The notes under the pieces were generated by a model. The model was not told the origin of the DNA. It searched no databases and saw nothing but the letters and a program-made list of their open reading frames with translations. Of a stretch of 9,196 nucleotides of DNA, positions 1 to 6,565 are shown one piece after another (the stretch's first letter is position 1; the number at the start of each line of letters is the position of its first letter). Position numbers and translations under genes: made by a program. The stretch covers positions 1 through 9,196 of the forward strand of contig VAZZ01000379.1 in NCBI GenBank assembly GCA_005884715.1, read 5' to 3'. Origin of the DNA: Alphaproteobacteria bacterium. GTDB lineage: Bacteria > Pseudomonadota > Alphaproteobacteria > Rhizobiales > Aestuariivirgaceae.

Positions 1-833
1 GAGATCGTGTCGGGCAGGAAGCCATTGGCAAGCATGGCGCGCGCCGTTTTGAAGGCGAAAGAGCCCATGCCATGGCCGATATCGAAGAGGACGCCGCGCT
101 TGCGCGCGGCAAGCACGGCGGGCTTGACGGTTCCCTGCGCCGTCGCCGGCGCATTGGGGAACGGCCTGAAGGCATGGGTCAGCACATCGCCAGGCCGCAG
201 TTTGGCCAGCACGTCTTCATAGGTGGGCGGCGGCTCGTCGATATGCGCCATCAGCGGGATGCCCGCTTCCTCGGCCGCCTGCAAGGCGACATCGAGAGGG
301 GCGATGCCCTGATCGCCGGAAGCGTGCCGGCCGACCCTGACCTTGATACCGATGACATGCTGAGGATACTCGGCTGCGATCTTGACCGCGCCGCGCGGAT
401 CCATGAGGCGCATGTCTTCGCTCTCGCCGACATGCACATCGCGCGAAAAACCATAGATGCCGGCATGCGACACATGCAGATAGGCGAAGACGCGCGAGCG
501 TGCCGTCTCGATCACATGCTTGGCGAAACCGGGGAAGTTGCCGGGACCGGCGGAGCCCGTATCGACGGAAGTGGTGACGCCGCTCTTCTTGGCATAGAAA
601 TCCGGATCGACGCTGAGCGATGTGCCGCCCCAATAGACATGGGTGTGAAGATCGATGAGGCCCGGCGTCACGATGAAGCCGCTCACATCCTTGACGCGGG
701 CGTTGCTGCCGCGCTTCAGATTGGGGCCAATGCCCGACACCTTGCCCTCGGCAAAGCCCACATCGACAAGCGAATCGAGGGACTGCGAGGGGTCGATGAC
801 GCGGCCGCCGGTCAGGATGAGGTCGTGTGGCAT
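1..833 (-). CDS. COG3964-type amidohydrolase/deacetylase metallohydrolase (partial, C-terminus off the left edge)
   Basis: This is an amidohydrolase-superfamily metal enzyme, seen as its first 277 residues. The strand-exchanged N-terminus (LILTGGRVIDP) leads into the HxH metal motif in GLIDLHTHVYWGG (H63, H65). Further candidate ligands follow in order: K164 in GIKVRVG (the usual bridging, carboxylated lysine position), H197 in LMAHIDEPPP and H220 in VLTHAF, then FDIGHGMGSFAF. The catalytic Asp of the last barrel strand lies beyond the window edge; roughly 100 residues are missing. The pattern matches COG3964, often misnamed dihydroorotase; the family member Atu3266 is reported to hydrolyse esters of alpha-hydroxy acids such as acetyl-(R)-mandelate. 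The physiological substrate here is unknown. The ATG at 833-831 lies 15 bases after the ogt stop and has no clear ribosome binding site, so it is probably translated by re-initiation in an operon. Family call is firm; substrate is not. Confidence 0.9.
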   Translation of the reverse strand, partial: MPHDLILTGGRVIDPSQSLDSLVDVGFAEGKVSGIGPNLKRGSNARVKDVSGFIVTPGLIDLHTHVYWGGTSLSVDPDFYAKKSGVTTSVDTGSAGPGNFPGFAKHVIETARSRVFAYLHVSHAGIYGFSRDVHVGESEDMRLMDPRGAVKIAAEYPQHVIGIKVRVGRHASGDQGIAPLDVALQAAEEAGIPLMAHIDEPPPTYEDVLAKLRPGDVLTHAFRPFPNAPATAQGTVKPAVLAARKRGVLFDIGHGMGSFAFKTARAMLANGFLPDTI

Positions 834-848
834 GAGAGATACTTTGTT

Positions 849-1430
849 TCAGTGGGGACGGCGGGGTGCGGCGACGAGAGGAAGCTCCTCGAAGAGGGAG
901 GGCGCATTGTCGATTCTTGCGCGCTCGATGGCAAGCATGCGGAATTTGGTCTGAACCCCGCCGGTCGCCGAGAAGCCACCGGTCTTGCCGTTTGCCGCCA
1001 GCACGCGGTGGCAGGGCACGATGATCGGGAAGGGATTGCGTCCGAGCGCCCGGCCGACCTCGCGCGCCAGCAGCGGATCGCCGAGCTCCCTGGCGATCTC
1101 GCCATAGGTGCGGGTCGCCCCGGGTGAAATGCGCCGCGCGACGTCATAGACGCGCTTGTTGAAGCCTGGCACCGCGGCCTCATCGAGAAGGATATCGCTG
1201 AGATCATCGGATTCACCGCGAAGCAGCGCCTGGATGCGTTCGATCGTTCGAGCAACGCCAGGCGGTGGTGCGCATTCCTTGGCCTTCGGATAGCGCGCTA
1301 TGAAACGCGACCGCAAGCGGTCCTCCTCGTCTTCCGGCAAGCTGACACCGGCAATGCCGTCAGCGCTCCACGCGATACCGCAGGTGCCGATCGCGGTCTG
1401 GAAAAAACTATAGGACAGCGGTTTTTTCAT
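849..1430 (-). CDS. ogt: Methylated-DNA--[protein]-cysteine S-methyltransferase (O6-alkylguanine repair)
   Basis: This suicide repair protein transfers the alkyl group from O6-alkylguanine (and O4-alkylthymine) to its own cysteine. The active site is plain: IIVPCHRVLAANGKTGGFS, with nucleophile C140 (counted from the ATG) in PCHRV. The DNA-binding helix-turn-helix carries TYGEIA and the arginine finger in AREVGRALGRNP. The C-terminal GGFSATGGVQTKFRMLAIE segment is standard. An N-terminal ribonuclease-like domain (about residues 5-85) is present, and 193 residues is normal for stand-alone Ogt/MGMT; there is no Ada-type regulatory domain. The ATG at 1430 overlaps the helicase stop as ATGA, which suggests translational coupling. 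An in-frame GTG at 1436 would add two residues and has a slightly better spaced but weak GAG site; the choice is not certain. The stop is 15 bases before the amidohydrolase start. Confidence 0.95.
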   Translation of the reverse strand: MKKPLSYSFFQTAIGTCGIAWSADGIAGVSLPEDEEDRLRSRFIARYPKAKECAPPPGVARTIERIQALLRGESDDLSDILLDEAAVPGFNKRVYDVARRISPGATRTYGEIARELGDPLLAREVGRALGRNPFPIIVPCHRVLAANGKTGGFSATGGVQTKFRMLAIERARIDNAPSLFEELPLVAAPRRPH

Positions 1431-4249
1431 CTCCACGTGAAATCTCGCACCATATCGATGGCATCGACAAGGCCCACGCGTTCGATGCGCATGCCCGGTG
1501 GAAATGCGGTGCAGAAACGCGACGCGAGCCTTGGATCGAGCACCACGAAGGCGCCGCGATCGCCCTCGCGCCGGATCAGCCGGCCGAAAGCCTGGCGCAG
1601 GCGCAGGCGCACCGTCATATCGGTATAGGCCTGGCCGCCGAAGGCCGTGCGCCGGGCGCGTTCGAGGATCGTCGGCGTGCCCCAGGGCACCCGGTCGAGC
1701 ACGATGAGGCGCAGTGCATCGCCCGGCACATCGACGCCGTCCCTGACTGCATCGGTGCCGAGGAGGCAGGCATCGCGCTCGGCGCGGAACATGTCGACCA
1801 GCGTGCCGGTATCCATCGGATCGACATGCTGCGCATAGAGCGCCAGTCCCGCCTGCGCCATCGGCTGCACCAGCCTCTTATAGACGGCACGCAGGCGCGA
1901 GATGGCAGTGAACAGGCCGAGGCCCCCGCCGCGCGAGGCGGTGAAGAGTTCGCGATAGGCGGCCGCGAGCTGGTCCATATCCTCGCGATTGACATCGTTC
2001 ACTACGAGGATGCGGCTCGCATTGCGGTAGTCGAAGGGCGAGTCATAGCTCACCCGCTTGACCGGATAGGGCAGATGCACGGCACCGGTGCGCATCTCTG
2101 CATTGGTCCAGTCCTCCGGCGCTTCCGGCGGTCGGTCCTTGAGTGTCGCTGAGGTGATGACGACGCCGTCGGCTTCCTTGAGCACGATGAGCGCCAGAGG
2201 CTCGGTCGGATCGATCCAGTGGCTGTGCAAGCCGACATCGGCTTCGCGCCCGAAGATCTGGTCGACCGAGAACCATTCGACGAACAGCGCATTGGGCTTG
2301 TCGAGGAGGCGCTCGATCATGTCGATCCAGCTGCCGACCATGAGTTCGCCGCGCCTTCTCAGCGAGCGCGCCACCGCTTCGATGCGTCCGCGGTCATGGG
2401 TCGAAAGCTCGACCGCCTTATCGTCGAGCTTCTTGGCGAGCGCATTGGCGAGATTGGCCATTGGCCGCTTGAGATCGATCAGGGCGGCGGCGAGTTCACC
2501 GCCCGCCGCGGCGAGACCCTCCACCAAGGGTGCGCAATCGGTTTCGAGCGTCTGGCCGGAATTCTGCTCAGCCCGCGCCAGCACCTGCTGGCGCACCAGC
2601 GAGAGGAAGCATTCGGCGGCTCCCTCAGGCGTTCCGGCCTGAATGCGCCTTGTCCAGCCGGGACCGGGCAGCGCATGGGCCGATGAGAGCACCTCCTTCA
2701 GATGTTTCTCGGCCAGTTCATCATCGGCGACGAGATCGCCGACCCGCTCTTTCAACCCGCGCCCGCGCCGGCCGGCCGATTCCGGGCCTCTCAGCCAGCG
2801 CCTGAGTTCTGCGGTTTCGAGCGCGGTCAGATGGCCGGAAAAAGCACTGTCGGAGGCATCGAAGAGATGATGGCCCTCATCGAAGACCAGCCGGCGCAGA
2901 TCCTGTGGCGCCGAGGATTCTTCCTTGGTCGCTGTGAAACCCAAGGCGTGATCGACGGCGGCCTTGCGCAAGACCAATGCGTGATTGGCGATGACGAGAT
3001 CGGCCTTGCGGCCCTGCACCATGGCGCGCTCGATGAAGCATTTGCGGTAATGCGGACAGGCCGAATAGATGCATTCGCCGCGCCGGTCGGTGAGGCCGAG
3101 GGATGAGGGCGAGATGGTGCGGTTTTCGCCGTCAAAGGCGACATCGTTGAAGAGAGGCAGGAGCCAGGAGGGAAAATCGCCGCCCACCATGTCGCCGTCG
3201 CGACTGGCGCGGACCCAGCGGGCGATGAGGGCGGCAAGAAGTGCCGAGCGTGGATTGGCCGAGCTGAGCTTGCCGAAGGCCTCCTGCAGATTGAGCAGGC
3301 ACACATAGTTCTCTCGGCCCTTGCGGATGACGATGCGCTCGCGCCGTTCGTCGGGATCGGCGACGATGCGGTGGGTTTCCTGGTCGATCTGACGTTGCAG
3401 GTTCTTGGTATAGGTCGAGATCCACACCGGCGCGTTGTTCTTGCGCGCCCACAGCCAGGAGGGGGCGAGATAGCCGAGTGTCTTGCCGAGGCCAGTGCCG
3501 GCTTCGGCGAGGAGTATGTGATTGGCCGTCTTGTCGTCGCGCGGCTGGAAGACATGGGTGGTGGTTGCCGCATAATCCTTCTGCTCGAGGCGCATTTCGG
3601 CATCGCAACCCAGTATGCGGTCGAGGAAATCCTTCGCTTCCTCAGGTGTCACGCCGTGATGTGAGCCGGGCGGCCTGCCGCCATCATCTTCCCATTCATC
3701 GATCCGGTCCCAAACATTGAGGCCGGTGACGAAGGTAGCGATATCGAGGCGCGGATTGGCCTTCATCAGCTCGCTCGTGACGGCCCTCGCCCAGGGCCAG
3801 TTGGCGCGGGCGAGGAAGTTTGCGATTTCGGCCGTCTCGCGCGTCAGCGGATAGTTGGGGCTCGAAAGCCGCGCCAGGAGATCATCGGCAATGGCGCGCA
3901 AAATGGCGGTCTCTTCGCCTGAGAGATCGAGATTAAGCGAGCGCGCCAAGCCTTTGGGCGTCGGAGTAGCGAAGCGAGCCGGGCAGACGAAGGCGAAGAG
4001 TTCGGCCACATCGAGATGCTTCTGCTCGCGCGCCTGACGGATCAGGTTGCGCTGCGCTTCAGCGGCGAAGCCCAGTCTGCCGACGACGAAAGCCGAATGA
4101 CAGAGGAGATGGGGTTCGCGGATGAGATGTGTCAGCGCTTCCCCCGCCTCGAGCCTTCTGCCGTTGTCGAGCTTGAGCACGACCCCATCGAGGACGGCGG
4201 CGGGCGCTGTCAGGCTCTGCGGGAAAAGCAGTTCGGAGGAGAGAGACAT
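1427..4249 (-). CDS. ATP-dependent DNA helicase, XPD/DinG-type superfamily 2 with iron-sulfur cluster
   Basis: This 940-residue protein is an SF2 iron-sulfur helicase, a family that unwinds DNA 5'-3' and resolves unusual structures and R-loops. Motifs in order: Walker A AEAGTGLGKT (248-257); four cysteines placed as the 4Fe-4S ligands (C317 in NYVC, then C393, C398 and C404 in GECIYSACPHYRKC); the DEAH-like box FDEGHHL (457-460 DEGH); SATL (700-703); the motif V region TDAVRDGVDVPGDALR (about 832-847); and motif VI QAFGRLIRREGDRG (886-899). E. coli DinG is about 716 residues; the excess is an N-terminal region of about 230 residues that may be a decayed exonuclease domain (see findings). I chose the ATG at 4249 (MSLSSELLF). 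An in-frame ATG at 4303 would add 18 residues; neither has a good ribosome binding site. The stop overlaps the ogt start, placing two repair-type genes in one operon. Confidence 0.9.
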   Translation of the reverse strand: MSLSSELLFPQSLTAPAAVLDGVVLKLDNGRRLEAGEALTHLIREPHLLCHSAFVVGRLGFAAEAQRNLIRQAREQKHLDVAELFAFVCPARFATPTPKGLARSLNLDLSGEETAILRAIADDLLARLSSPNYPLTRETAEIANFLARANWPWARAVTSELMKANPRLDIATFVTGLNVWDRIDEWEDDGGRPPGSHHGVTPEEAKDFLDRILGCDAEMRLEQKDYAATTTHVFQPRDDKTANHILLAEAGTGLGKTLGYLAPSWLWARKNNAPVWISTYTKNLQRQIDQETHRIVADPDERRERIVIRKGRENYVCLLNLQEAFGKLSSANPRSALLAALIARWVRASRDGDMVGGDFPSWLLPLFNDVAFDGENRTISPSSLGLTDRRGECIYSACPHYRKCFIERAMVQGRKADLVIANHALVLRKAAVDHALGFTATKEESSAPQDLRRLVFDEGHHLFDASDSAFSGHLTALETAELRRWLRGPESAGRRGRGLKERVGDLVADDELAEKHLKEVLSSAHALPGPGWTRRIQAGTPEGAAECFLSLVRQQVLARAEQNSGQTLETDCAPLVEGLAAAGGELAAALIDLKRPMANLANALAKKLDDKAVELSTHDRGRIEAVARSLRRRGELMVGSWIDMIERLLDKPNALFVEWFSVDQIFGREADVGLHSHWIDPTEPLALIVLKEADGVVITSATLKDRPPEAPEDWTNAEMRTGAVHLPYPVKRVSYDSPFDYRNASRILVVNDVNREDMDQLAAAYRELFTASRGGGLGLFTAISRLRAVYKRLVQPMAQAGLALYAQHVDPMDTGTLVDMFRAERDACLLGTDAVRDGVDVPGDALRLIVLDRVPWGTPTILERARRTAFGGQAYTDMTVRLRLRQAFGRLIRREGDRGAFVVLDPRLASRFCTAFPPGMRIERVGLVDAIDMVRDFTWR

Positions 4250-4317
4250 GGGCTGGGAACATACAGTGATCAAAGGGGCGGGTACAGGAAATCTCTCGAG
4301 CATCGGCCCGAAAAGTC

Positions 4318-4345
4318 ATGGCCGCTCCGTGAGGCGGCCATTTTC
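4318..4345. other. Perfect hairpin with T run in the divergent spacer
   Basis: ATGGCCGC (4318-4325) and GCGGCCAT (4334-4341) form a perfect 8-bp stem around an 8-base loop. The plus strand continues TTTTC and the left flank carries GAAAA at 4310-4314, so it resembles a short, possibly bidirectional intrinsic terminator. Its place is odd: it lies upstream of the starts of both flanking divergent genes. It could be an attenuator in the leader of the hydrolase gene, a protein-binding palindrome, or a relic of a lost gene. The T run of only four makes strong termination doubtful. Confidence 0.45.
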
Positions 4346-4387
4346 AGATTATTGTGATCGGCGCTCTGGAACCACGGTCGATCGGAA

Positions 4388-4419
4388 GGCATTCCTCCTC
4401 CTCAATCAGGAGGAAAGCC
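4388..4419 (+). promoter_or_regulatory. Hairpin occluding the Shine-Dalgarno of the dienelactone hydrolase gene
   Basis: The ribosome binding site AGGAGG (4408-4413) is a perfect anti-16S match, 6 bases before the ATG at 4420. The whole stretch from 4408 to 4419 is complementary to 4388-4399: GGCATTCCTCCT against AGGAGGAAAGCC pairs at 11 of 12 positions, with a single A/A mismatch and an 8-base loop. The inner 8 pairs are perfect. In mRNA this stem would hide the ribosome binding site and end exactly at the start codon. That geometry suits translational control (thermosensor-like, protein- or small-RNA-opened), but no function is shown by sequence alone. Confidence 0.5.
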
Positions 4420-5283
4420 ATGGAGCAGAAATATATCGATCTCTTCGACCGCTATACGCATGGTCAGATGAAGCGCCGCGATTTCCTCGAAAGGCTGACG
4501 CTCCTGGCGGGCGGGACGACTGCGGCCTCGGCTCTCCTGCCGGCGCTCGAAAACAACTATGCTAAAGCCGAGATGGTGGCCGAGAACGACACCCGCATCC
4601 TGCCCGAGACGCTGAGCTATGAATCGACCATTGGCAAGCTGTCAGGCTATCTCGTCAAGCAAAAGGAATTTCCCAAAGCCGGCGGGGTCATCGTCATTTC
4701 CGAGAATCGCGGCCTCAATCCGCATATCAAGGATGTAGCGCGTCGCCTCGCGACGGAAGGCTTCCTGGCTCTGGCGCCCGATTATCTCAGTATCAGGGGA
4801 GGAACGCCGAATGATGAGGACAAGGCCCGCGACTTGATCGACACGCTGAAGCCCGAAGAGACTGTCGTCATATCGCGCGCCAGCCTTGCAACCCTTGCGG
4901 CGCGCGCCGACTGCACCGGCAAGGTCGCCGCTGTCGGTTTCTGCTGGGGTGGCGGCAAGGTGAATGAACTGGCGGTGGCCGAGCCCGCTCTCGCCGCCGG
5001 TGTTGCTTATTATGGCGCCCAGCCCAAGGCCAATCAGGTACCTGCCATCAAGGCGCCCCTGCTGCTCCATTATGCAGGGCTCGATGAGCGTATCAATGCC
5101 GGCATCCCGGATTTCGAGAAGGCGCTGAAGGCCAACGGCAAATTCTATGAGCTCTACATGTATGAGGGCGCCAACCACGCCTTTAACAACGACACTAATG
5201 CGGCGCGCTACAACAAGGATGCGGCCGAATTGGCCTGGAGCCGCACAGTGGAATTCCTTCGCAAGAACCTGGCGACTGCCTGA
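4420..5283 (+). CDS. Dienelactone hydrolase family protein with Tat-like N-terminus
   Basis: This is a 287-residue alpha/beta hydrolase of the dienelactone hydrolase family, which hydrolyses lactone or ester bonds with a Cys-His-Asp triad. The family landmarks are present: E95 in VISENRGL, nucleophile C175 in VGFCWGGGK, D222 in AGLDERI and H253 in GANHAFNN. The N-terminus (about 1-50) contains RRDFLERL followed by a moderately hydrophobic LTLLAGGTTAASALL and an AKA site at 48-50. This looks like a twin-arginine export signal, so the enzyme may act in the periplasm, though family members with this N-terminus are not all proven to be exported. The ATG at 4420 is chosen for its perfect AGGAGG site; an upstream in-frame start at 4354 has no such support. 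The ribosome binding site is hidden in a hairpin. The gene diverges from the helicase operon, and the aldo/keto reductase follows after 162 bases. The natural substrate cannot be inferred. Confidence 0.9.
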   Translation: MEQKYIDLFDRYTHGQMKRRDFLERLTLLAGGTTAASALLPALENNYAKAEMVAENDTRILPETLSYESTIGKLSGYLVKQKEFPKAGGVIVISENRGLNPHIKDVARRLATEGFLALAPDYLSIRGGTPNDEDKARDLIDTLKPEETVVISRASLATLAARADCTGKVAAVGFCWGGGKVNELAVAEPALAAGVAYYGAQPKANQVPAIKAPLLLHYAGLDERINAGIPDFEKALKANGKFYELYMYEGANHAFNNDTNAARYNKDAAELAWSRTVEFLRKNLATA

Positions 5284-5289
5284 AGTTTA

Positions 5290-5327
5290 GGCACTGTTTG
5301 CGGATGGCTCCCATCCGCAATACTGCC
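5290..5327 (+). terminator. Strong hairpin after the dienelactone hydrolase gene, terminator candidate
   Basis: Seven bases after the hydrolase stop codon, TTGCGGATGG (5298-5307) and CCATCCGCAA (5311-5320) form a perfect 10-bp stem around a 3-base loop. Outer GGCA/TGCC arms (5290-5293 and 5324-5327) can extend it across an internal loop. There is no continuous T run after it (TTGTCTTGG only), so it may be a weak terminator or an mRNA 3'-end stabiliser that partly separates the hydrolase from the downstream reductase. Confidence 0.5.
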
Positions 5328-5445
5328 TTGTCTTGGGCGCGCAGAACGCGACAGAATGCGGCGCGCAAGGCCCTCTGCCCTGCGTCAACCATCGCGATCG
5401 CGGGCCCGCGGTCTCATGCAAACCCAAAATCAAGGAGTGTCGACA

Positions 5446-6480
5446 ATGGAGTTCAGGCAGCTTGGCGGCTCGGGATTCAAGGTGCCTGCCCTCAGCATGG
5501 GGACCGGCACCTTCGGCGGCGGCAATGAATTCTTCAAGGCCTGGGGTTCGAGCGGCCCAGAGGAGGCGACGAAGCTCGTCAGCATCTGTCTCGATGCCGG
5601 GGTCACCATGTTCGACACCGCCGATGTCTACTCCAATGGTCTTTCAGAGGAGGTCCTCGGCAAGGCGATCAAGGGCCGCCGCGACAAAGTGCTGATCTCG
5701 ACCAAGGCCACTTTCCGCTTTTCCGACGAGCCGAATGATGTCGGCTCATCGCGCCAGCATCTGATCAAGGCGATCGAGGGGAGCCTGAAGCGGCTCGGCA
5801 CCGATGTGATCGATCTCTTCCAGTTGCATGGCTTCGATGCCATGACCCCGATCGAGGAAGTGACCTCGACACTCGATGATCTCGTGCGCCATGGCAAGAT
5901 CCGCTATCTCGGCTGCTCGAATTTCTCCGGCTGGCATCTGATGAAGTCGCTCGCTGTGCAGGAGCGCTATGGCTATTCCCGCTATGTCGCGCATCAGGCC
6001 TATTATTCGCTGGTTGGGCGCGATTATGAGCTGGAGCTCATGCCGCTTGCCCTCGATCAGGGCGTTGGCTGCGTGGTATGGTCGCCACTGGGATGGGGCC
6101 GTCTCACCGGCAAACTGCGCAGAGGCAGCCCACCGCCCAAGCAGAGCCGCCTGCCCAAGACCGCCGATGACGGTCCGCCGGTGCCGGATGATTATCTCTA
6201 CAAAGTAGTTGATGCGCTCGATGAGGTAGCAAAGGAGACCGGTAAATCCGTTCCGCAGATCGCCCTCAATTGGCTGCTGCAGCGACCGAGTGTATCGACG
6301 GTGATCATTGGCGCCCGCAACGAGGAGCAGTTGCGCCTGAACCTCGGCTCGGTCGGCTGGAACCTCACCAAGGACCAGGTGGCGAAGCTCGATGCCGCAA
6401 GCCTCACCACCGCACCCTATCCTTATTGGCATCAACTGGGCTTTACAGAGCGCAATCCCTTCCCGGTCGGCCGAGGTTGA
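5446..6480 (+). CDS. Aldo/keto reductase, NADP(H)-dependent
   Basis: This 344-residue protein is a TIM-barrel aldo/keto reductase that reduces an aldehyde or ketone with NADPH. The catalytic tetrad is intact: D57 in FDTADVY, Y62, K87 in ISTKATF and H128 in LFQLHGFD. Cofactor-binding segments are seen in YLGCSNFSGWH, VVWSPLGWGRLTGK and VIIGARNEEQLRLNL. The start at 5446 is preferred because AAGGAG (5432-5437) lies 8 bases before the ATG and the barrel's first strand (MEFRQLGGSGFKVPALSMG) begins there; an ATG at 5416 would add 10 residues. The preceding 162-base spacer contains the hairpin at 5290-5327, a palindromic GC cluster at 5393-5410 and only a poor promoter-like pair (TTGTCT at 5328, CAGAAT at 5352). 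It may be co-transcribed with the hydrolase by read-through; both handle small carbonyl or ester compounds. Subfamily and substrate cannot be fixed. Confidence 0.93.
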   Translation: MEFRQLGGSGFKVPALSMGTGTFGGGNEFFKAWGSSGPEEATKLVSICLDAGVTMFDTADVYSNGLSEEVLGKAIKGRRDKVLISTKATFRFSDEPNDVGSSRQHLIKAIEGSLKRLGTDVIDLFQLHGFDAMTPIEEVTSTLDDLVRHGKIRYLGCSNFSGWHLMKSLAVQERYGYSRYVAHQAYYSLVGRDYELELMPLALDQGVGCVVWSPLGWGRLTGKLRRGSPPPKQSRLPKTADDGPPVPDDYLYKVVDALDEVAKETGKSVPQIALNWLLQRPSVSTVIIGARNEEQLRLNLGSVGWNLTKDQVAKLDAASLTTAPYPYWHQLGFTERNPFPVGRG

Positions 6481-6503
6481 CGCAGCCGATCACGGCTTAT
6501 AGA
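6477..6503 (+). promoter_or_regulatory. Promoter-like element upstream of the lysS leader (tentative)
   Basis: TTGACG (6477-6482) overlaps the reductase stop codon, and TATAGA (6498-6503) follows after 15 bases. The hexamers resemble sigma-70 sites, but the spacing is shorter than the usual 16-18. Transcription would begin near 6510, which is the first base of the terminator stem. It is proposed because there is no space for a promoter between that terminator and the lysS start. Confidence 0.3.
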
Positions 6504-6509
6504 GCAGGG

Positions 6510-6540
6510 GCTCGGCAAATCCTGGTTTGCCGGGCTTTTT
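6510..6540 (+). terminator. Rho-independent terminator (or attenuator) between the reductase and lysS
   Basis: GCTCGGCAAA (6510-6519) pairs with TTTGCCGGGC (6526-6535) over 10 positions with one T-G wobble and a 6-base loop, followed at once by five T residues (6536-6540). This is a textbook intrinsic terminator on the plus strand. It lies 30 bases after the reductase stop and ends 25 bases before the lysS ATG, so it could end the reductase transcript, act as an attenuator within a lysS leader, or both. Confidence 0.75.
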
Positions 6541-6565
6541 CAACTCGTTCAGCAAAGACAGGAAG

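Noticed and set aside
72..1127. 351-codon open frame on the plus strand across the amidohydrolase and ogt genes
   Set aside because: It is antisense to two genes with intact catalytic motifs; its arginine- and histidine-rich translation is typical of a shadow frame.
2827..3603. 258-codon minus-strand frame inside the helicase in another frame
   Set aside because: The overlapping helicase frame contains the iron-sulfur cysteines and helicase motifs; the alternative is serine/proline/arginine-rich shadow sequence.
4250..4419. A tRNA or structured non-coding RNA gene in the divergent spacer
   Set aside because: The two hairpins do not form a cloverleaf or any RNA family fold I recognise, and there is no convincing promoter-terminator pair around them.
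5746..6435. 229-codon minus-strand frame opposite the aldo/keto reductase
   Set aside because: It is antisense to a gene with a complete catalytic tetrad, and no domain or ribosome binding site supports it.
6481..6565. Lysine riboswitch or T-box in the lysS leader
   Set aside because: The spacer is only 85 bases and contains a single terminator hairpin; neither aptamer could fit.
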